A DNA stretch of 64,000 nt from Oscillospiraceae bacterium (GCA_017427265.1 JAFRTG010000027.1:186001-250000); one strand, 5' to 3'; counted from the stretch's first letter, positions 44,236 through 54,332 are shown. Notes: a model not told the origin generated them from the sequence alone. Translations and numbers: made by a program.

Positions 44236-45204
44236 ATGAAACTGGTACGGTGCAGCGGAGAAATCCGCCATTATTATGACGGCGATCTGTACGGTGAATG
44301 CCCGGAGTGCAAGCGACTGCGCGCGAATGCGCCCGCACAGGCATTTGTGCCGGTTGACGGGAGAGAACGCACGCTGAATGCGGTGTTTTCGCCGGAGATA
44401 TTCAGCGATGAACCGGAAGCGCCGCAGCAGGATGTACCGGCTGCAGTGCCCGCAGCGGAACCGGTTCCGGCATCTGCTGCTTCGGTTCCGGAGACCGTGC
44501 CGGATCTCCCGGTGCAGACGGCTGCTCCGGCAGAACCTGTTCCTGTGCCGGCACCGCCGGTTCCGCAGCAGGATCCTGCGGCAGAGCAGAAGCACGGCGG
44601 CCTGATGAAGCGGCTTTTCGGCAAAAAGGACAAGCTCGCAGAGCAGCAGGCGCCTGCTGCATATGTTCCGCCGGTATCTGCGCCCGTGCAGCCTGTTTCC
44701 GCACCGGTTCCGCCGGTATCTGCGCCCGTACAGCCCGCTCCGGCACCGGCTGCGCCGCCTGCCGAGGGGAGTCTTGCCTCTGCGGTTGCCGCGGTACAGA
44801 AAACGCATCAGGAAAGCTCCGGCAAGACTGTTGCATACTATCATTTCGGCAGCACAGAGCCGGTTGTCGGCTGGCTGGTCTGTGCAAAGGGCATGTATCA
44901 GGGCGAGAGCTTCGAGCTGCACGCCGGACAGAATTTCATCGGCCGTTCGCTCGCAATGGACATCGTCCTGAAGGACGATCAGAGCGTCTCGCGGGAAAAT
45001 CATGCGGCCGTGATGTTCGAGCCGAAAAAGGGCAGCTTCTTCCTGATGCCGGGGCAGAGCACGGGCATCACCTATCTGAACGATGATCCGCTGCTTGCAC
45101 CGGCGGCGCTTTCCGCCTACGATCAGATCGGCATCGGCGATACGCTGCTGATCTTTGTGCCGTTCTGCGGTGAGCGCTTCCGCTGGGAGGATTATCAGGA
45201 ATGA
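44236..45204 (+). CDS. FHA-domain protein with N-terminal zinc-ribbon-like motif
   Basis: 322 residues from ATG 44236 (AGAGAGG upstream). The N-terminus has CPECKRL, which with an upstream Cys (VRCSGE) may form a small zinc site. A long Pro/Ala-rich linker (about 60-195, PVSAPVQPVSAPV-type repeats) joins it to a C-terminal FHA domain (about 215-315) with NFIGRS, SVSRENHAAV and the end GDTLLIFVPF. FHA domains bind phosphothreonine, so it probably reads phosphorylation made by the adjacent kinases. Confidence 0.88.
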   Translation: MKLVRCSGEIRHYYDGDLYGECPECKRLRANAPAQAFVPVDGRERTLNAVFSPEIFSDEPEAPQQDVPAAVPAAEPVPASAASVPETVPDLPVQTAAPAEPVPVPAPPVPQQDPAAEQKHGGLMKRLFGKKDKLAEQQAPAAYVPPVSAPVQPVSAPVPPVSAPVQPAPAPAAPPAEGSLASAVAAVQKTHQESSGKTVAYYHFGSTEPVVGWLVCAKGMYQGESFELHAGQNFIGRSLAMDIVLKDDQSVSRENHAAVMFEPKKGSFFLMPGQSTGITYLNDDPLLAPAALSAYDQIGIGDTLLIFVPFCGERFRWEDYQE

Positions 45205-45226
45205 CAGAAGAAAATAAGGATTCGGA

Positions 45227-47209
45227 GTGTTCGGCAACATGATTATCAAGTGCAATGACTGTTTTCAGGATTACGATTCGGAGAACGCGGTCTGTCCGCA
45301 CTGCGGCTATGTGCCGGGCTCGGATCACCGCGAGCTGAATCATCTTCCTGCGGGAACGGTTCTGCAGAACCGCTATATCATCGGCAGGATCTGCGGCTTC
45401 GGCGGCTTCGGCGTCACCTATAAGGCCTTTGACACGCAGCTGGAGCATATCGTTGCAATCAAGGAATACTTCCCGAACGGCACGGTCAACCGCGTGCCGG
45501 GAACGGAAAATGTCGTACTGTTTACGGGCAACCGCCTCAAGGAATACCGCTACGGCCTGCAGCGCTTTCTCGACGAAGCGCGCATGACGGCGCGGTATGT
45601 TTCGCATAAAAATATCGTCAATGTATTTGACTATTTCGAGGCAAACAAAACGGCATATATTGTCATGGAATATCTCGACGGCATTGATCTGGCGCAGTTT
45701 CTGGAAACATCGACCGGCGGAACGGAAAAGCTCAGCGTGGAGCAGGCCGTCGATATTGCGCTGAACGTCTGCAATGCGCTGAAGGAGATTCACAAGGACG
45801 GCGTCATTCACCGCGATATCTCGCCGGATAATATTTTTCTGTGCCTGAACGATACAATCAAGATCTACGACTTCGGTGCAGCGCGGTTCTCGATTGATAA
45901 GGACAAGCTGCTGACGGTCATCCTGAAGCCGGGCTATGCGCCGGTGGAGCAGTATGTGGAGCAGGATGCGAAGGTCAGCAATCAGGGGCCGTGGACGGAT
46001 ATCTACGCGCTCGGTGCAACGATCTATAAAATGCTGACAGGCGTGAAGCCTGTGGAATCCATGAACCGCAAGATCCGGGACGATCTGAAACCGCCGAAGG
46101 AACTGGAACCGTCTGTCCCGCAGTATCTGAACGATGCGGTCATGCGTGCCATGGCCGTGGAGCCGCATCTGCGTTTTCAGACGGTCGGGGAATTCGAGGC
46201 GGTGCTGAAGCAGGAAAAAGCAGTTGTGACAGTGGATGAAACGATTCGGCTGCGGAAGCGGAAGCGTCTGCGCGGGATTGCTGCGGCCTCTGCTGCGGTG
46301 CTGGTCGGTGCGGGCGTTTTTGCAGCCGGCTGGTTCCGGCAGCGAAAGGCGAATACCCTGCCGCCGGTCTCGGTGCAGGTCTGGTACCGCGCATCGGAGA
46401 CGGCGCTCGGCAAAGCGCTCGGCGAGATCGGCGATGTGTTCTGCGAGAACAACGAGGGCGTCGGCATTGAGCTGCTGGCGATCCCGGACGCGGAATATCA
46501 GGCGAAGCTCACAGAGGCAGACCGCGCACAGCAGATGCCTGTGCTGTTTCAGTCGGACGGCGTGGACATCTCCGTACTCAGCACGGCGCCGCTGGAGCCG
46601 GTTCTGGAACGGACAGATCTTTCCGGCGTCTGGTTCCTCGAAGAAAGGCGGGAGCAGCTGCTTGCGGAAAAGCGGATTCCGCTCGGCTTTGACATGCCTG
46701 TGTTTTATCTGAATACGGCGCGCTGCGGCTATGACGGGGAAAGCCCGGCACAGCTTTCCGCGCTGACGGAAGGCGGCACGGCTGCTGTCGCGGAGGAGCA
46801 GCGTGCGCAGTTTGCGGCGCTCTCCGGCAGCGAGGGCTGTACGCAGACGGATCCCGCAGCGTTTTACGCAGGGGAGGCCGATCTGATGTTTGCAGATACC
46901 GCAGTCTGCTTTGCTGTCCGTGAGGCTTTGCCCGGACAGTACCGGATTGTCGGCGCGGACGGGGCATCCTGCCGCTTTGTGAACAGCTGGAGCCTCGGCA
47001 GCACGGAGAACCCCGGCGAGGCCAAGGTCGCGCAGTGGTTTCTTGCGTATCTGCTGAGCGACAACGCACAGGATTATTGCTATATCCGGAACACGGTGCC
47101 GGGGCTGCCGCTGAACCGGACAGCACTGGATGTCTACCGGGATGTTTACAGGAACGACATGGAGCAGCTTCTCTCTGATCCTGCCGCATGTCAGTTCGCA
47201 TCTGAATGA
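45227..47209 (+). CDS. Transmembrane Ser/Thr kinase with extracellular solute-binding-protein-like domain
   Basis: 660 residues. GTG 45227 lies 6 nt from AAGGA; ATG 45239 is the alternative. N-terminal zinc ribbon (Cys9, 12, 23, 26), Hanks-type kinase (about 48-330) with GFGGFGVTYKAF, Lys79, HRDISPDN (near 195) and DFGAAR, then a membrane helix (about 350-370). The outer part (about 375-655) resembles family 1 or 8 extracellular solute-binding proteins (SVQVWYRASETALGKALGEI, LAIPDAEYQAKL), not PASTA. So it may sense a small ligand directly. The next gene encodes a PASTA kinase; the two probably share targets. Confidence 0.85.
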   Translation: MFGNMIIKCNDCFQDYDSENAVCPHCGYVPGSDHRELNHLPAGTVLQNRYIIGRICGFGGFGVTYKAFDTQLEHIVAIKEYFPNGTVNRVPGTENVVLFTGNRLKEYRYGLQRFLDEARMTARYVSHKNIVNVFDYFEANKTAYIVMEYLDGIDLAQFLETSTGGTEKLSVEQAVDIALNVCNALKEIHKDGVIHRDISPDNIFLCLNDTIKIYDFGAARFSIDKDKLLTVILKPGYAPVEQYVEQDAKVSNQGPWTDIYALGATIYKMLTGVKPVESMNRKIRDDLKPPKELEPSVPQYLNDAVMRAMAVEPHLRFQTVGEFEAVLKQEKAVVTVDETIRLRKRKRLRGIAAASAAVLVGAGVFAAGWFRQRKANTLPPVSVQVWYRASETALGKALGEIGDVFCENNEGVGIELLAIPDAEYQAKLTEADRAQQMPVLFQSDGVDISVLSTAPLEPVLERTDLSGVWFLEERREQLLAEKRIPLGFDMPVFYLNTARCGYDGESPAQLSALTEGGTAAVAEEQRAQFAALSGSEGCTQTDPAAFYAGEADLMFADTAVCFAVREALPGQYRIVGADGASCRFVNSWSLGSTENPGEAKVAQWFLAYLLSDNAQDYCYIRNTVPGLPLNRTALDVYRDVYRNDMEQLLSDPAACQFASE

Positions 47210-47219
47210 GGGAAAAAGC

Positions 47220-50200
47220 ATGAGCCAATTCTGCATGGGCTGCATGGAGCAGTTTGACGATGCGCTGGAGGTCTGTCCGTACTGCGGCTATGTCCGCGGC
47301 ACAAAGGAGGACAATGCCATCCATATTGAGCCGGGCGAGGTACTGCACGAGCGATACATCATCGGCCGGGCGATCGGCTGGGGCGGCTTCGGCGTGACCT
47401 ACATCGGCTGGGACGCGCTGCTTGAGCACAAGGTTGCAATCAAGGAATACATGCCGAGTGAATTCTCGACGCGCTCGATGGGCACGAAAGAGGTCACGGT
47501 GTTCGGCGGCAAAAAGGCCGAGCAGTTCGAGAGCGGCAAGCAGAAGTTCCACGAGGAAGCCAAAAAGCTCGCCAAGTTCAACACCGATGACGGCATTGTC
47601 CGCGTCTATGACAGCTTCGAGGAGAATCAGACGGCATATATCGTGATGGAGCTGCTTGAGGGCGAAACGCTCGACAGCCTTCTGAAACGTGAGAAAAAGC
47701 TGCCGTATGAAAAGGCGATCAGCATCATTCTGCCGATTGCAGAGGCGCTGAAAACCGTTCATGCGGACGGTGTCATTCACCGCGATATCGCGCCGGACAA
47801 CATCTTTCTGACGAATGACGGCAAGGTCAAGCTGATCGACTTCGGCGCCGCGCGCTTTGCGACAACCTCGCACAGCCGCAGCCTTTCGGTGCTGATTAAG
47901 CCGGGCTATTCTCCGGAGGAGCAGTACCGCAGCCGCGGCGATCAGGGGCCGTATACGGATATCTACGCGCTCGGCGCAGTGCTGTATCACATGATTACCG
48001 GCACCGTTCCGCCGGACGCGCTGGAACGCCGCGCATATTTTGAGAATCAGAAAAAAGATATTCTGACGCCGATTTCCAAATATACAAAGGATGTTCCGGA
48101 GAACCGGCAGAACGCAGTTCTCAATGCAATGAATGTCCGGATTGAGGACAGAACGCAGTCCGCGGAGGCTTTTATTCAGGAGCTGACGACGGACGGTCCC
48201 GTGCAGCGGCGCAGCGGCAAAATCAAGGCGGTCGATTTCTTCTCGTGGCCGCGCTGGGCGAAGATTGCGCTGCCGGCCGCAGCCGCAGTGATTGTGATTT
48301 GCACGGTGCTGCTTGCAGCGGGCGTGATCGGCTTCCGCGACCGGACACAGAAGGAGATCATTGTGCCGTCGGGCATGGCGCGTGTGCCGTCGGTCATCAA
48401 TACGCAGGTCGAGGACGCCGAAGCGCGGCTGACCGAGGCCGTTTTGCTGTACGCTATCAGCGGAAAGACTTATTCGGAGAATGTTCCTGCCGATCTGATT
48501 CTCTCGCAGAGCATCGAAGGCGGCGCAGTCGTGCAGCAGAACTCCGTGCTGGATCTGGTTATCAGCGGCGGCCGGGAGACAGCCGTTGTCCCGAATGTGA
48601 TCGGCACTTACCGCGATGAAGCGGAGCGCATCCTGACCGAAGCCGGATTTCTCTGCCGGTTTGAGGAGGAATACAGCGATGCGGTCGGCATCGGCGGCGT
48701 GCTGAAGCAGAGCGCAGAGCCGGACAGCGAGCTTGCGGCCGGCGAGGTCATCACGCTGACGGTTTCGATGGGACGCGACCCGTCAAAGACCTATGAGGAA
48801 ACCGAAACAGAAGTGCCGGATTTCACCGGCATGACATATCAGGAAGCGATGCAGCTTGCGCAGGAAAAATCGCTGCTGATTGTCGCAAAGGAGAAAGCCT
48901 GCAGCGACAAATTTGCGAAGGACACCGTCATGACGCAGCTGACGCCTGCCGGACAGAAGGTTCCGGGCGGTTCGACGGTTGAGCTGACTGTCTCGCTCGG
49001 CAGACAGATTGTCAAAATTCCCGATCTGCAATATAAAACAGAGCAGGATGCGGTATCCGCGGCGGAGCGTCTCGGCATCAAAGCGGAGATCAGCTATACC
49101 GAAAGCGATAATATCCGTGCGGGGCTTGTCATCTCGCAGACGCCCGCAGCGGGAACGACCGGCGATTCCGGCACGGTCATGAAGCTGGTCGTCAGCAAGG
49201 GCGCGGCCGCATTTGCAATGCCGGATGTGAACGGACAGCAGGCAGATGCTGCACAGTCTTTGCTGAGCGGCAAGGGATTGTCCGTCAGCATTGCGTATGA
49301 GCGGAGCAGCTCGGCGCCGGGCATCGTGCTGCGGCAGAGCGTTTCTGCCGGAACCAATGTCCGTGCAGGCGATGCCGTGATTCTGACAGTCAGCACCGGC
49401 GAGGAGCTTGTCAGTGTGCCGGATGTCACCGGCATGAGCGAAAGTGAAGCGGTTTCTCTGCTGAAGAGCAAAGGCTTTACGGTCGGCAACCCGAATCTTG
49501 CCTACAGCGATACGGTTGAAAAGGACAAGGTCATTGCACAGTCTCCGGCGGCAGGCAGCGCCCAGAAAAAGGGCAGCGATATTCTGCTGACGGTCAGCCG
49601 CGGACGCGAACCGGTCACAGTGCCGGATGTCGTGAACAAATCGAAGAGTGCAGCGGAATCTGCGCTTGCGGAGAGCGGTCTGCGCGCGGAATGCAGCGAG
49701 GAGTACAGCGATACCGTCGCAGCGGGCGCAGTCATGCAGCAGAACCCTGCTTCCGGCAAAAAGGTCACCCGCGGCAGCACGGTTACGCTGGTCATCAGCA
49801 AGGGCAAAAAGTATACAGTTGAACCGGATATCAATCTGAGCAGCAATGAAATCACGCTGTACCCGGAGGGCGATCAGTCTACCTACAAGCTGAATGTGAC
49901 GATCATGCCGAGCGGCATTCCGATATCCAATATATCGTACATCGGCGGAGACCGCAATGTCGCGCGCATTTCAGCGGCCGGCATCATCAAAGCCATTGCC
50001 CCCGGTGATACGGAAATCCGTGTGCGTGTGAGCATGATGAACGGAACGCTGGAACGCGAAGTGGTCTGTAAGGTTCATGTGGTTGCGAAAGCGCCGGTGC
50101 GCGCGGTCTATACGCCGGCACCGGGCGGAGACATATATTATATCGGCGAATCTGTCGATCCGGATATGGCCAAGCTGGAAATCACCTATAACGACGGCAC

Positions 50201-51107
50201 ATCGGAAACCGTCGGCAGCGGATTCAGCTATAGCCCGCAGGTGCTCACGCAGCCGGGAACGGTTGATGTCGATGTGCTTTATCACGGCGAAAAAATCACG
50301 ACATACCGCGTCACGGTTCGTGAACCGGAGATCAGCATGACAATGAGGCCTGAGAATCTGGAAATGCTCAGCGGTGATGAGCTGGATCTGCTGATTACCT
50401 ATGCAGTAATGGAGCACGGCAGCGGTCTGGGCGGCGCGAGCGCAATCAACCTGATGAGCTACCGCCGGTATCTGCTTGTGGATTACAAATCGACCGGTAA
50501 AAATCCGATGACCCTGACGAGCTCGGATCCGGGTGTTTTGCGGGTTGACGAGGAGGCTGGCAAGCTGGTTGCAGTGAGCGAAGGAACCGCACGGATTACC
50601 GCCTCGATTACGGAGGGCGGACAGCAGTTTTCGCAGTCCGTGGAGATTTCTGTGCTCGATCATTATAACTCGTATCAGCGGTATACGGTTGAGGAATCGG
50701 TGCAGGCAGAGACGACGGATGCGGACGGCAATACATGCAGCTGTCTGAAATATACGTATTCCGTGCCGATGACAGTCGATCTGTGCGGCATGAGCCTGAA
50801 ATTTTATTTCACCGAGGATCTCCCGCTGTATAAGGTGCGCCTGAGCAAAGGCTTCCGTTCGGAGGAGGTCGGGGAGATGTCGTTCGGGAAGGAGACATAC
50901 GAGGGAACAACATACCGGACAGCGTCCATCCGCTGCGACTTCCTCAATGACGGCATGGGACAGGCGGCGCTTGAGCTTTTTGCGGCACCGAATGTCCTGA
51001 CGGATACGCATTATAAGATTATTATGGATAAGCAGCATTTCAAGATCAAATATATGAACGGCAAGGATGCTAGTGTCGGCATTGTCGGAGAAGAATACGT
51101 ACATTAA
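47220..51107 (+). CDS. Transmembrane Ser/Thr kinase with seven PASTA repeats and Ig-like domains
   Basis: 1,295 residues from ATG 47220 (GAGGG upstream), 10 bp after the first kinase. N-terminal zinc ribbon (Cys5, 8, 19, 22), kinase domain (about 45-310) with Lys75, HRDIAPDN (His187) and DFGAAR, membrane helix about 345-367, then seven PASTA repeats (about 386-864; openings such as VPNVIG, IPDLQY, VPDVTG, VPDVVN), then Ig-like beta domains and a C-terminal region to 1295. PrkC/PknB-type kinases carry three to five PASTA repeats, so seven plus Ig modules is long. It should sense muropeptides or wall state. Likely phosphorylates the FHA protein. Confidence 0.92.
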   Translation: MSQFCMGCMEQFDDALEVCPYCGYVRGTKEDNAIHIEPGEVLHERYIIGRAIGWGGFGVTYIGWDALLEHKVAIKEYMPSEFSTRSMGTKEVTVFGGKKAEQFESGKQKFHEEAKKLAKFNTDDGIVRVYDSFEENQTAYIVMELLEGETLDSLLKREKKLPYEKAISIILPIAEALKTVHADGVIHRDIAPDNIFLTNDGKVKLIDFGAARFATTSHSRSLSVLIKPGYSPEEQYRSRGDQGPYTDIYALGAVLYHMITGTVPPDALERRAYFENQKKDILTPISKYTKDVPENRQNAVLNAMNVRIEDRTQSAEAFIQELTTDGPVQRRSGKIKAVDFFSWPRWAKIALPAAAAVIVICTVLLAAGVIGFRDRTQKEIIVPSGMARVPSVINTQVEDAEARLTEAVLLYAISGKTYSENVPADLILSQSIEGGAVVQQNSVLDLVISGGRETAVVPNVIGTYRDEAERILTEAGFLCRFEEEYSDAVGIGGVLKQSAEPDSELAAGEVITLTVSMGRDPSKTYEETETEVPDFTGMTYQEAMQLAQEKSLLIVAKEKACSDKFAKDTVMTQLTPAGQKVPGGSTVELTVSLGRQIVKIPDLQYKTEQDAVSAAERLGIKAEISYTESDNIRAGLVISQTPAAGTTGDSGTVMKLVVSKGAAAFAMPDVNGQQADAAQSLLSGKGLSVSIAYERSSSAPGIVLRQSVSAGTNVRAGDAVILTVSTGEELVSVPDVTGMSESEAVSLLKSKGFTVGNPNLAYSDTVEKDKVIAQSPAAGSAQKKGSDILLTVSRGREPVTVPDVVNKSKSAAESALAESGLRAECSEEYSDTVAAGAVMQQNPASGKKVTRGSTVTLVISKGKKYTVEPDINLSSNEITLYPEGDQSTYKLNVTIMPSGIPISNISYIGGDRNVARISAAGIIKAIAPGDTEIRVRVSMMNGTLEREVVCKVHVVAKAPVRAVYTPAPGGDIYYIGESVDPDMAKLEITYNDGTSETVGSGFSYSPQVLTQPGTVDVDVLYHGEKITTYRVTVREPEISMTMRPENLEMLSGDELDLLITYAVMEHGSGLGGASAINLMSYRRYLLVDYKSTGKNPMTLTSSDPGVLRVDEEAGKLVAVSEGTARITASITEGGQQFSQSVEISVLDHYNSYQRYTVEESVQAETTDADGNTCSCLKYTYSVPMTVDLCGMSLKFYFTEDLPLYKVRLSKGFRSEEVGEMSFGKETYEGTTYRTASIRCDFLNDGMGQAALELFAAPNVLTDTHYKIIMDKQHFKIKYMNGKDASVGIVGEEYVH

Positions 51108-51194
51108 CCCGGCTTCCGTGTGCTTCCGGTCGGCGCGCAGGACGATGCCAGAGAAGCTGCCAAAAGAAAGTGACCGCGTTTCAATCACTTTATC

Positions 51195-51238
51195 AAAAAA
51201 GAACCGCCTGACTGTTCTGTACGGAACGTCAGGCGGTT
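51195..51238 (-). terminator. Intrinsic terminator of the SulP gene
   Basis: Stem AACCGCCTGAC (51202-51212) / GTCAGGCGGTT (51228-51238) with inner pairing, followed on the minus strand by T6. It also lies downstream of the converging PASTA kinase gene. Confidence 0.85.
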
Positions 51239-51313
51239 GATTTGTTTGTTGAAACCGGTATTGCCAGTGCGGTGATGATGCAGTTCCCGGTGTCAGTCCG
51301 GCGGAGCATCCGC

Positions 51314-52996
51314 TTATTTTGCAGCGATTGCTTTTTCGAGTTCCTCTGCGCGGAGCAGAGCAGAGTCGATGTGTACACAGAAGTTCTCTTTGCCGACGGC
51401 CTCGATGAGACCTGCTTTTTCCATCGCGTGCATCGGCTGCTCATTGACATGCGAGAACACAGCCTGCACATGATGCCGCTCGCAGCGGCGGACGATCTCA
51501 GCGAGGGATTCCACGCCGGCGGAGTCGATCGCAGGCACATTCCGCATCCGGATAATCAGAACGTCGATATCACGGTCGTCGAGCATATAGCGGAACTTTT
51601 CAGATGCTGCAAAGAACATCGGGCCGTTGATTTCGTAAACTCTGGTGCGTGCGGGGATCTTTTTGCGCAGGATGCTGTCGGGATCGGTGTCCTCGTCGTC
51701 TGCGTCGATCCATGCGTGTGCCTCGGTGACATCGGCCATGCGCTTGATGAAGAGCAGTGCCGTCAGGACAAGACCTGCGCCGATAGCGACGACCAGATCA
51801 AACACGACCGTCAGCACCATCGTGGCAATCAGCACGAGGATATCGCTTTTCGGTGCGGTTCTGAACATGCTGCGGATGTTTTTCCAGCCGCTCATATTAT
51901 ATGCGACGATAAACAGGATGGCAGCGATGGTCGGCATCGGAATGAGTGCAGCGCGCGGCATCAGCAGCACGAGAATCAGCAGCACGACAATCGAATGTAC
52001 GATACCGGCAATCGGCGTTCTGCCGCCGTTTTTGACGTTTGCAGCGGTTCTTGCGATTGCGCCGGTCGCAGGAATGCCGCCGAACAGCGCAGAGCCGATA
52101 TTGGCGGCGCCCTGTGCGATAAGCTCCATGTTCGGGCGGTGCTTCGAGCCGATCATGCCGTCCGAAACGACGCAGGAGAGCAGCGATTCGACCGCAGCGA
52201 GAATTGCAATGGTGAAGGCATTCGGGAGCATTGCCTTGATGCCTGCAAAGCTGACGGCCGGAACCGTGAGCTTCGGCAGAGAATTGGAAATGGTATAGAG
52301 TTTGCCGATCGTGTTGACCTGCATACCGGTCAGCTGCACGATCGCGGCGCAGAGAATGACCGCGACAAGCGAGGACGGGATGATGCTGAGCTTTTTCGGC
52401 CAGAAGATCATGACGGCCAGCGAGATCACGCCGATCAGCACAGCCTGCGGGTTGATTGTCCCGATGCAGCGGCAGATTTCCGCGACCTTGTCCACGCTTT
52501 CAATCGGCGCGTTCCGGAAGGTCAGACCGAGAAAATCCTTGATCTGTCCGATGACGATGGTCACGGCAATGCCGAAGGTGAATCCGGCGGTAATCGTGTT
52601 CGGGATGTATTTGATGAGCACGCCGAATCTGCAGAATCCCATGATGACAAGGATGATGCCTGCGAGCACGGTCGAGATCACGAGTCCGTCCATGCCGTCC
52701 GTGGCGACAATGCCGGCAACGATGGTTGCAAAGGCAGCGGTCGGGCCGGCGATCTGGACGCGGCTGCCGCCGAGCAGGGATACGAGGAAGCCTGCGACGA
52801 TTGCCGTATAGAGGCCCTGCTCCGGGTTGACACCGGAAGCGAGTGCAAGCGCGATCGAGAGCGGAAGGGCAATGATCGCAACGATGACACCGGCGACAAG
52901 ATCCTTAACGAACTGTGCACCGGTATACTGCTTCATGACTGAAAACAGCTTCGGTTTGAGGCGGTCTGCGGGCTGAACAGTGCTGTTTTGTTTCAT
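51314..52996 (-). CDS. SulP-family anion transporter with STAS domain
   Basis: 560 residues; ten or more membrane helices (about 30-430) with the SulP signature PLSIALALASGVNPEQGLYTAIVAGF near the start, and a C-terminal STAS domain (about 455-545, INGPMFFAASEKFRYML and VPAIDSAGVESLAEIV). Family members carry sulphate, bicarbonate, or dicarboxylates; the substrate cannot be told from sequence. GGAGATG precedes the ATG. Convergent with the kinase operon. Confidence 0.93.
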   Translation of the reverse strand: MKQNSTVQPADRLKPKLFSVMKQYTGAQFVKDLVAGVIVAIIALPLSIALALASGVNPEQGLYTAIVAGFLVSLLGGSRVQIAGPTAAFATIVAGIVATDGMDGLVISTVLAGIILVIMGFCRFGVLIKYIPNTITAGFTFGIAVTIVIGQIKDFLGLTFRNAPIESVDKVAEICRCIGTINPQAVLIGVISLAVMIFWPKKLSIIPSSLVAVILCAAIVQLTGMQVNTIGKLYTISNSLPKLTVPAVSFAGIKAMLPNAFTIAILAAVESLLSCVVSDGMIGSKHRPNMELIAQGAANIGSALFGGIPATGAIARTAANVKNGGRTPIAGIVHSIVVLLILVLLMPRAALIPMPTIAAILFIVAYNMSGWKNIRSMFRTAPKSDILVLIATMVLTVVFDLVVAIGAGLVLTALLFIKRMADVTEAHAWIDADDEDTDPDSILRKKIPARTRVYEINGPMFFAASEKFRYMLDDRDIDVLIIRMRNVPAIDSAGVESLAEIVRRCERHHVQAVFSHVNEQPMHAMEKAGLIEAVGKENFCVHIDSALLRAEELEKAIAAK

Positions 52997-53183
52997 TTTT
53001 TCATCTCCGTTAATTTTGAATGCTTAGATATTATACTGCGAAATATCGTGAGAATCAAGCGGAAATGGTTCGTTTTTTGAAATTTCGTAGCTTTGGATAT
53101 TTATTCGTAGATTTGTGCGGTGAAATCTGGTGATGTGGCTTCTGCAAACGTCCGGTTTATGCAGATAAGCAGCTGCTCCCGGC

Positions 53184-53212
53184 TTGCATTTTGCAGGGAT
53201 TTATGATAGAAT
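53184..53212 (+). promoter_or_regulatory. Promoter of birA
   Basis: TTGCAT (53184-53189), 17-bp spacer, TAGAAT (53207-53212). No biotin operator is seen here. Confidence 0.6.
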
Positions 53213-53250
53213 AATACTGAACAGGATTCTGATGAGAGGGGGGGACGCAT

Positions 53251-54228
53251 ATGCAGATAAAGGAACGGGTGCTTGAACTGCTGGAATCACACCGCGGAGA
53301 ACGGATTTCCGGAGAAACGATTGCCGAAACGCTGTCTGTATCCCGGAATGCCGTCTGGAAGGCCATCCGCACATTGCGTGCAGAGGGCTATGCCATTACG
53401 GCAGCGACAAACAGCGGCTACTGTCTTGCAGCGGAAAACGATGTGCTTTCAGCCGCCGGAATCCGCGCATTGCTGCCGCCGGAATTCAGCGCATATGCAT
53501 CGCTTCTGCAGGTTTATCCGACGCTGGAATCCACAAACCGCACGGCCAAGGAGCTGGCGCTTGCAGGCGCCGCACACGGCACAGCCGTCATAGCAGCCGC
53601 ACAGACGGCGGGGCGCGGACGCTGTGCACGGGAATTCTTCTCCCCGCCGGGCGGACTGTATATGAGCGTGATTCTGCACCCGGATCGCCTTTGCTTTTCT
53701 GAAATCACCGCAGTGACGGCCTTTGCGGCGGTCGCGGTCTGCGAGACGCTGGAGGCGGTTTCCGGCAGAAAACCGCAGATCAAATGGGTCAATGACATCT
53801 TTCTGGACGGAAAAAAGGTCTGCGGCATCCTGACGGAAGGCGTCACCGATCTGGAGACCGGCGCGCTCGGATGGGTTGCGGTCGGGATCGGCATCAATGT
53901 CAGTACGCCGGCGGAGGCATTCCCGGAACCGCTGCGCAGCATTGCGGCACCGGTTTTTCCGGACGCATCGCAGCCGGATGCGAAAAACCGCATCGCAGCC
54001 GGCATTCTGACGCGGCTGCTCGGTACGCCGCCGGAGCAGGACGCACTGTTTGCCGCCTATGCAGACCGCCTGATGCTGCTCGGGCAGGAAGTTACGGTCG
54101 TGCAGGGGGAGCGGGAATTCCGTGCGGTCGCAGCAGGAATCGACAGCGTCGGACATCTGCGCATCCGTATGCATGACGGCACAGAGCAGACGCTTTCTGC
54201 CGGAGAAATCCGCATCCTTCCGGAATAA
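53251..54228 (+). CDS. birA: Bifunctional biotin-protein ligase / biotin repressor
   Basis: 325 residues; strong GAGAGGGGGGG ribosome binding site. N-terminal winged helix (about 1-60: RISGETIAETLSVSRNAVWKAIRTLRAEGY), then the ligase domain with GRGRCAREFFSP (biotinyl-AMP loop), KWVNDIFLDGKKVCGIL and VGIGINV, and a C-terminal SH3-like cap. The DNA-binding domain makes it a repressor as well as a ligase. Its predicted operator lies at 54245-54276, in front of DUF1284-bioY. Confidence 0.96.
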   Translation: MQIKERVLELLESHRGERISGETIAETLSVSRNAVWKAIRTLRAEGYAITAATNSGYCLAAENDVLSAAGIRALLPPEFSAYASLLQVYPTLESTNRTAKELALAGAAHGTAVIAAAQTAGRGRCAREFFSPPGGLYMSVILHPDRLCFSEITAVTAFAAVAVCETLEAVSGRKPQIKWVNDIFLDGKKVCGILTEGVTDLETGALGWVAVGIGINVSTPAEAFPEPLRSIAAPVFPDASQPDAKNRIAAGILTRLLGTPPEQDALFAAYADRLMLLGQEVTVVQGEREFRAVAAGIDSVGHLRIRMHDGTEQTLSAGEIRILPE

Positions 54229-54244
54229 AAGCGCACCGCGCTGA

Positions 54245-54298
54245 TTGTCACCCTTATCTTATATCAAGGTTGACAATCGGTGCGGTTTGTGTTATAAT
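54245..54298 (+). promoter_or_regulatory. BirA-type operator overlapping the DUF1284-bioY promoter
   Basis: TTGTCACCC (54245-54253), 14-bp spacer, GGTTGACAA (54268-54276): an inverted repeat close to the Gram-positive BirA site (TTGTTAACC-N14/15-GGTTAACAA). The right half contains the -35 TTGACA (54270-54275); the -10 TATAAT is at 54293-54298 after 17 bp. BirA bound here would block transcription of the biotin uptake genes when biotin is plentiful. Confidence 0.8.
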
Positions 54299-54332
54299 AG
54301 GAGACAGATTTTATGGAAAGGCGGTTCCGGAG

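Noticed and set aside
45068-47990. Two long minus-strand ORFs (to 47245 and 47990)
   Set aside because: Antisense to the kinase genes, which have clear catalytic motifs.
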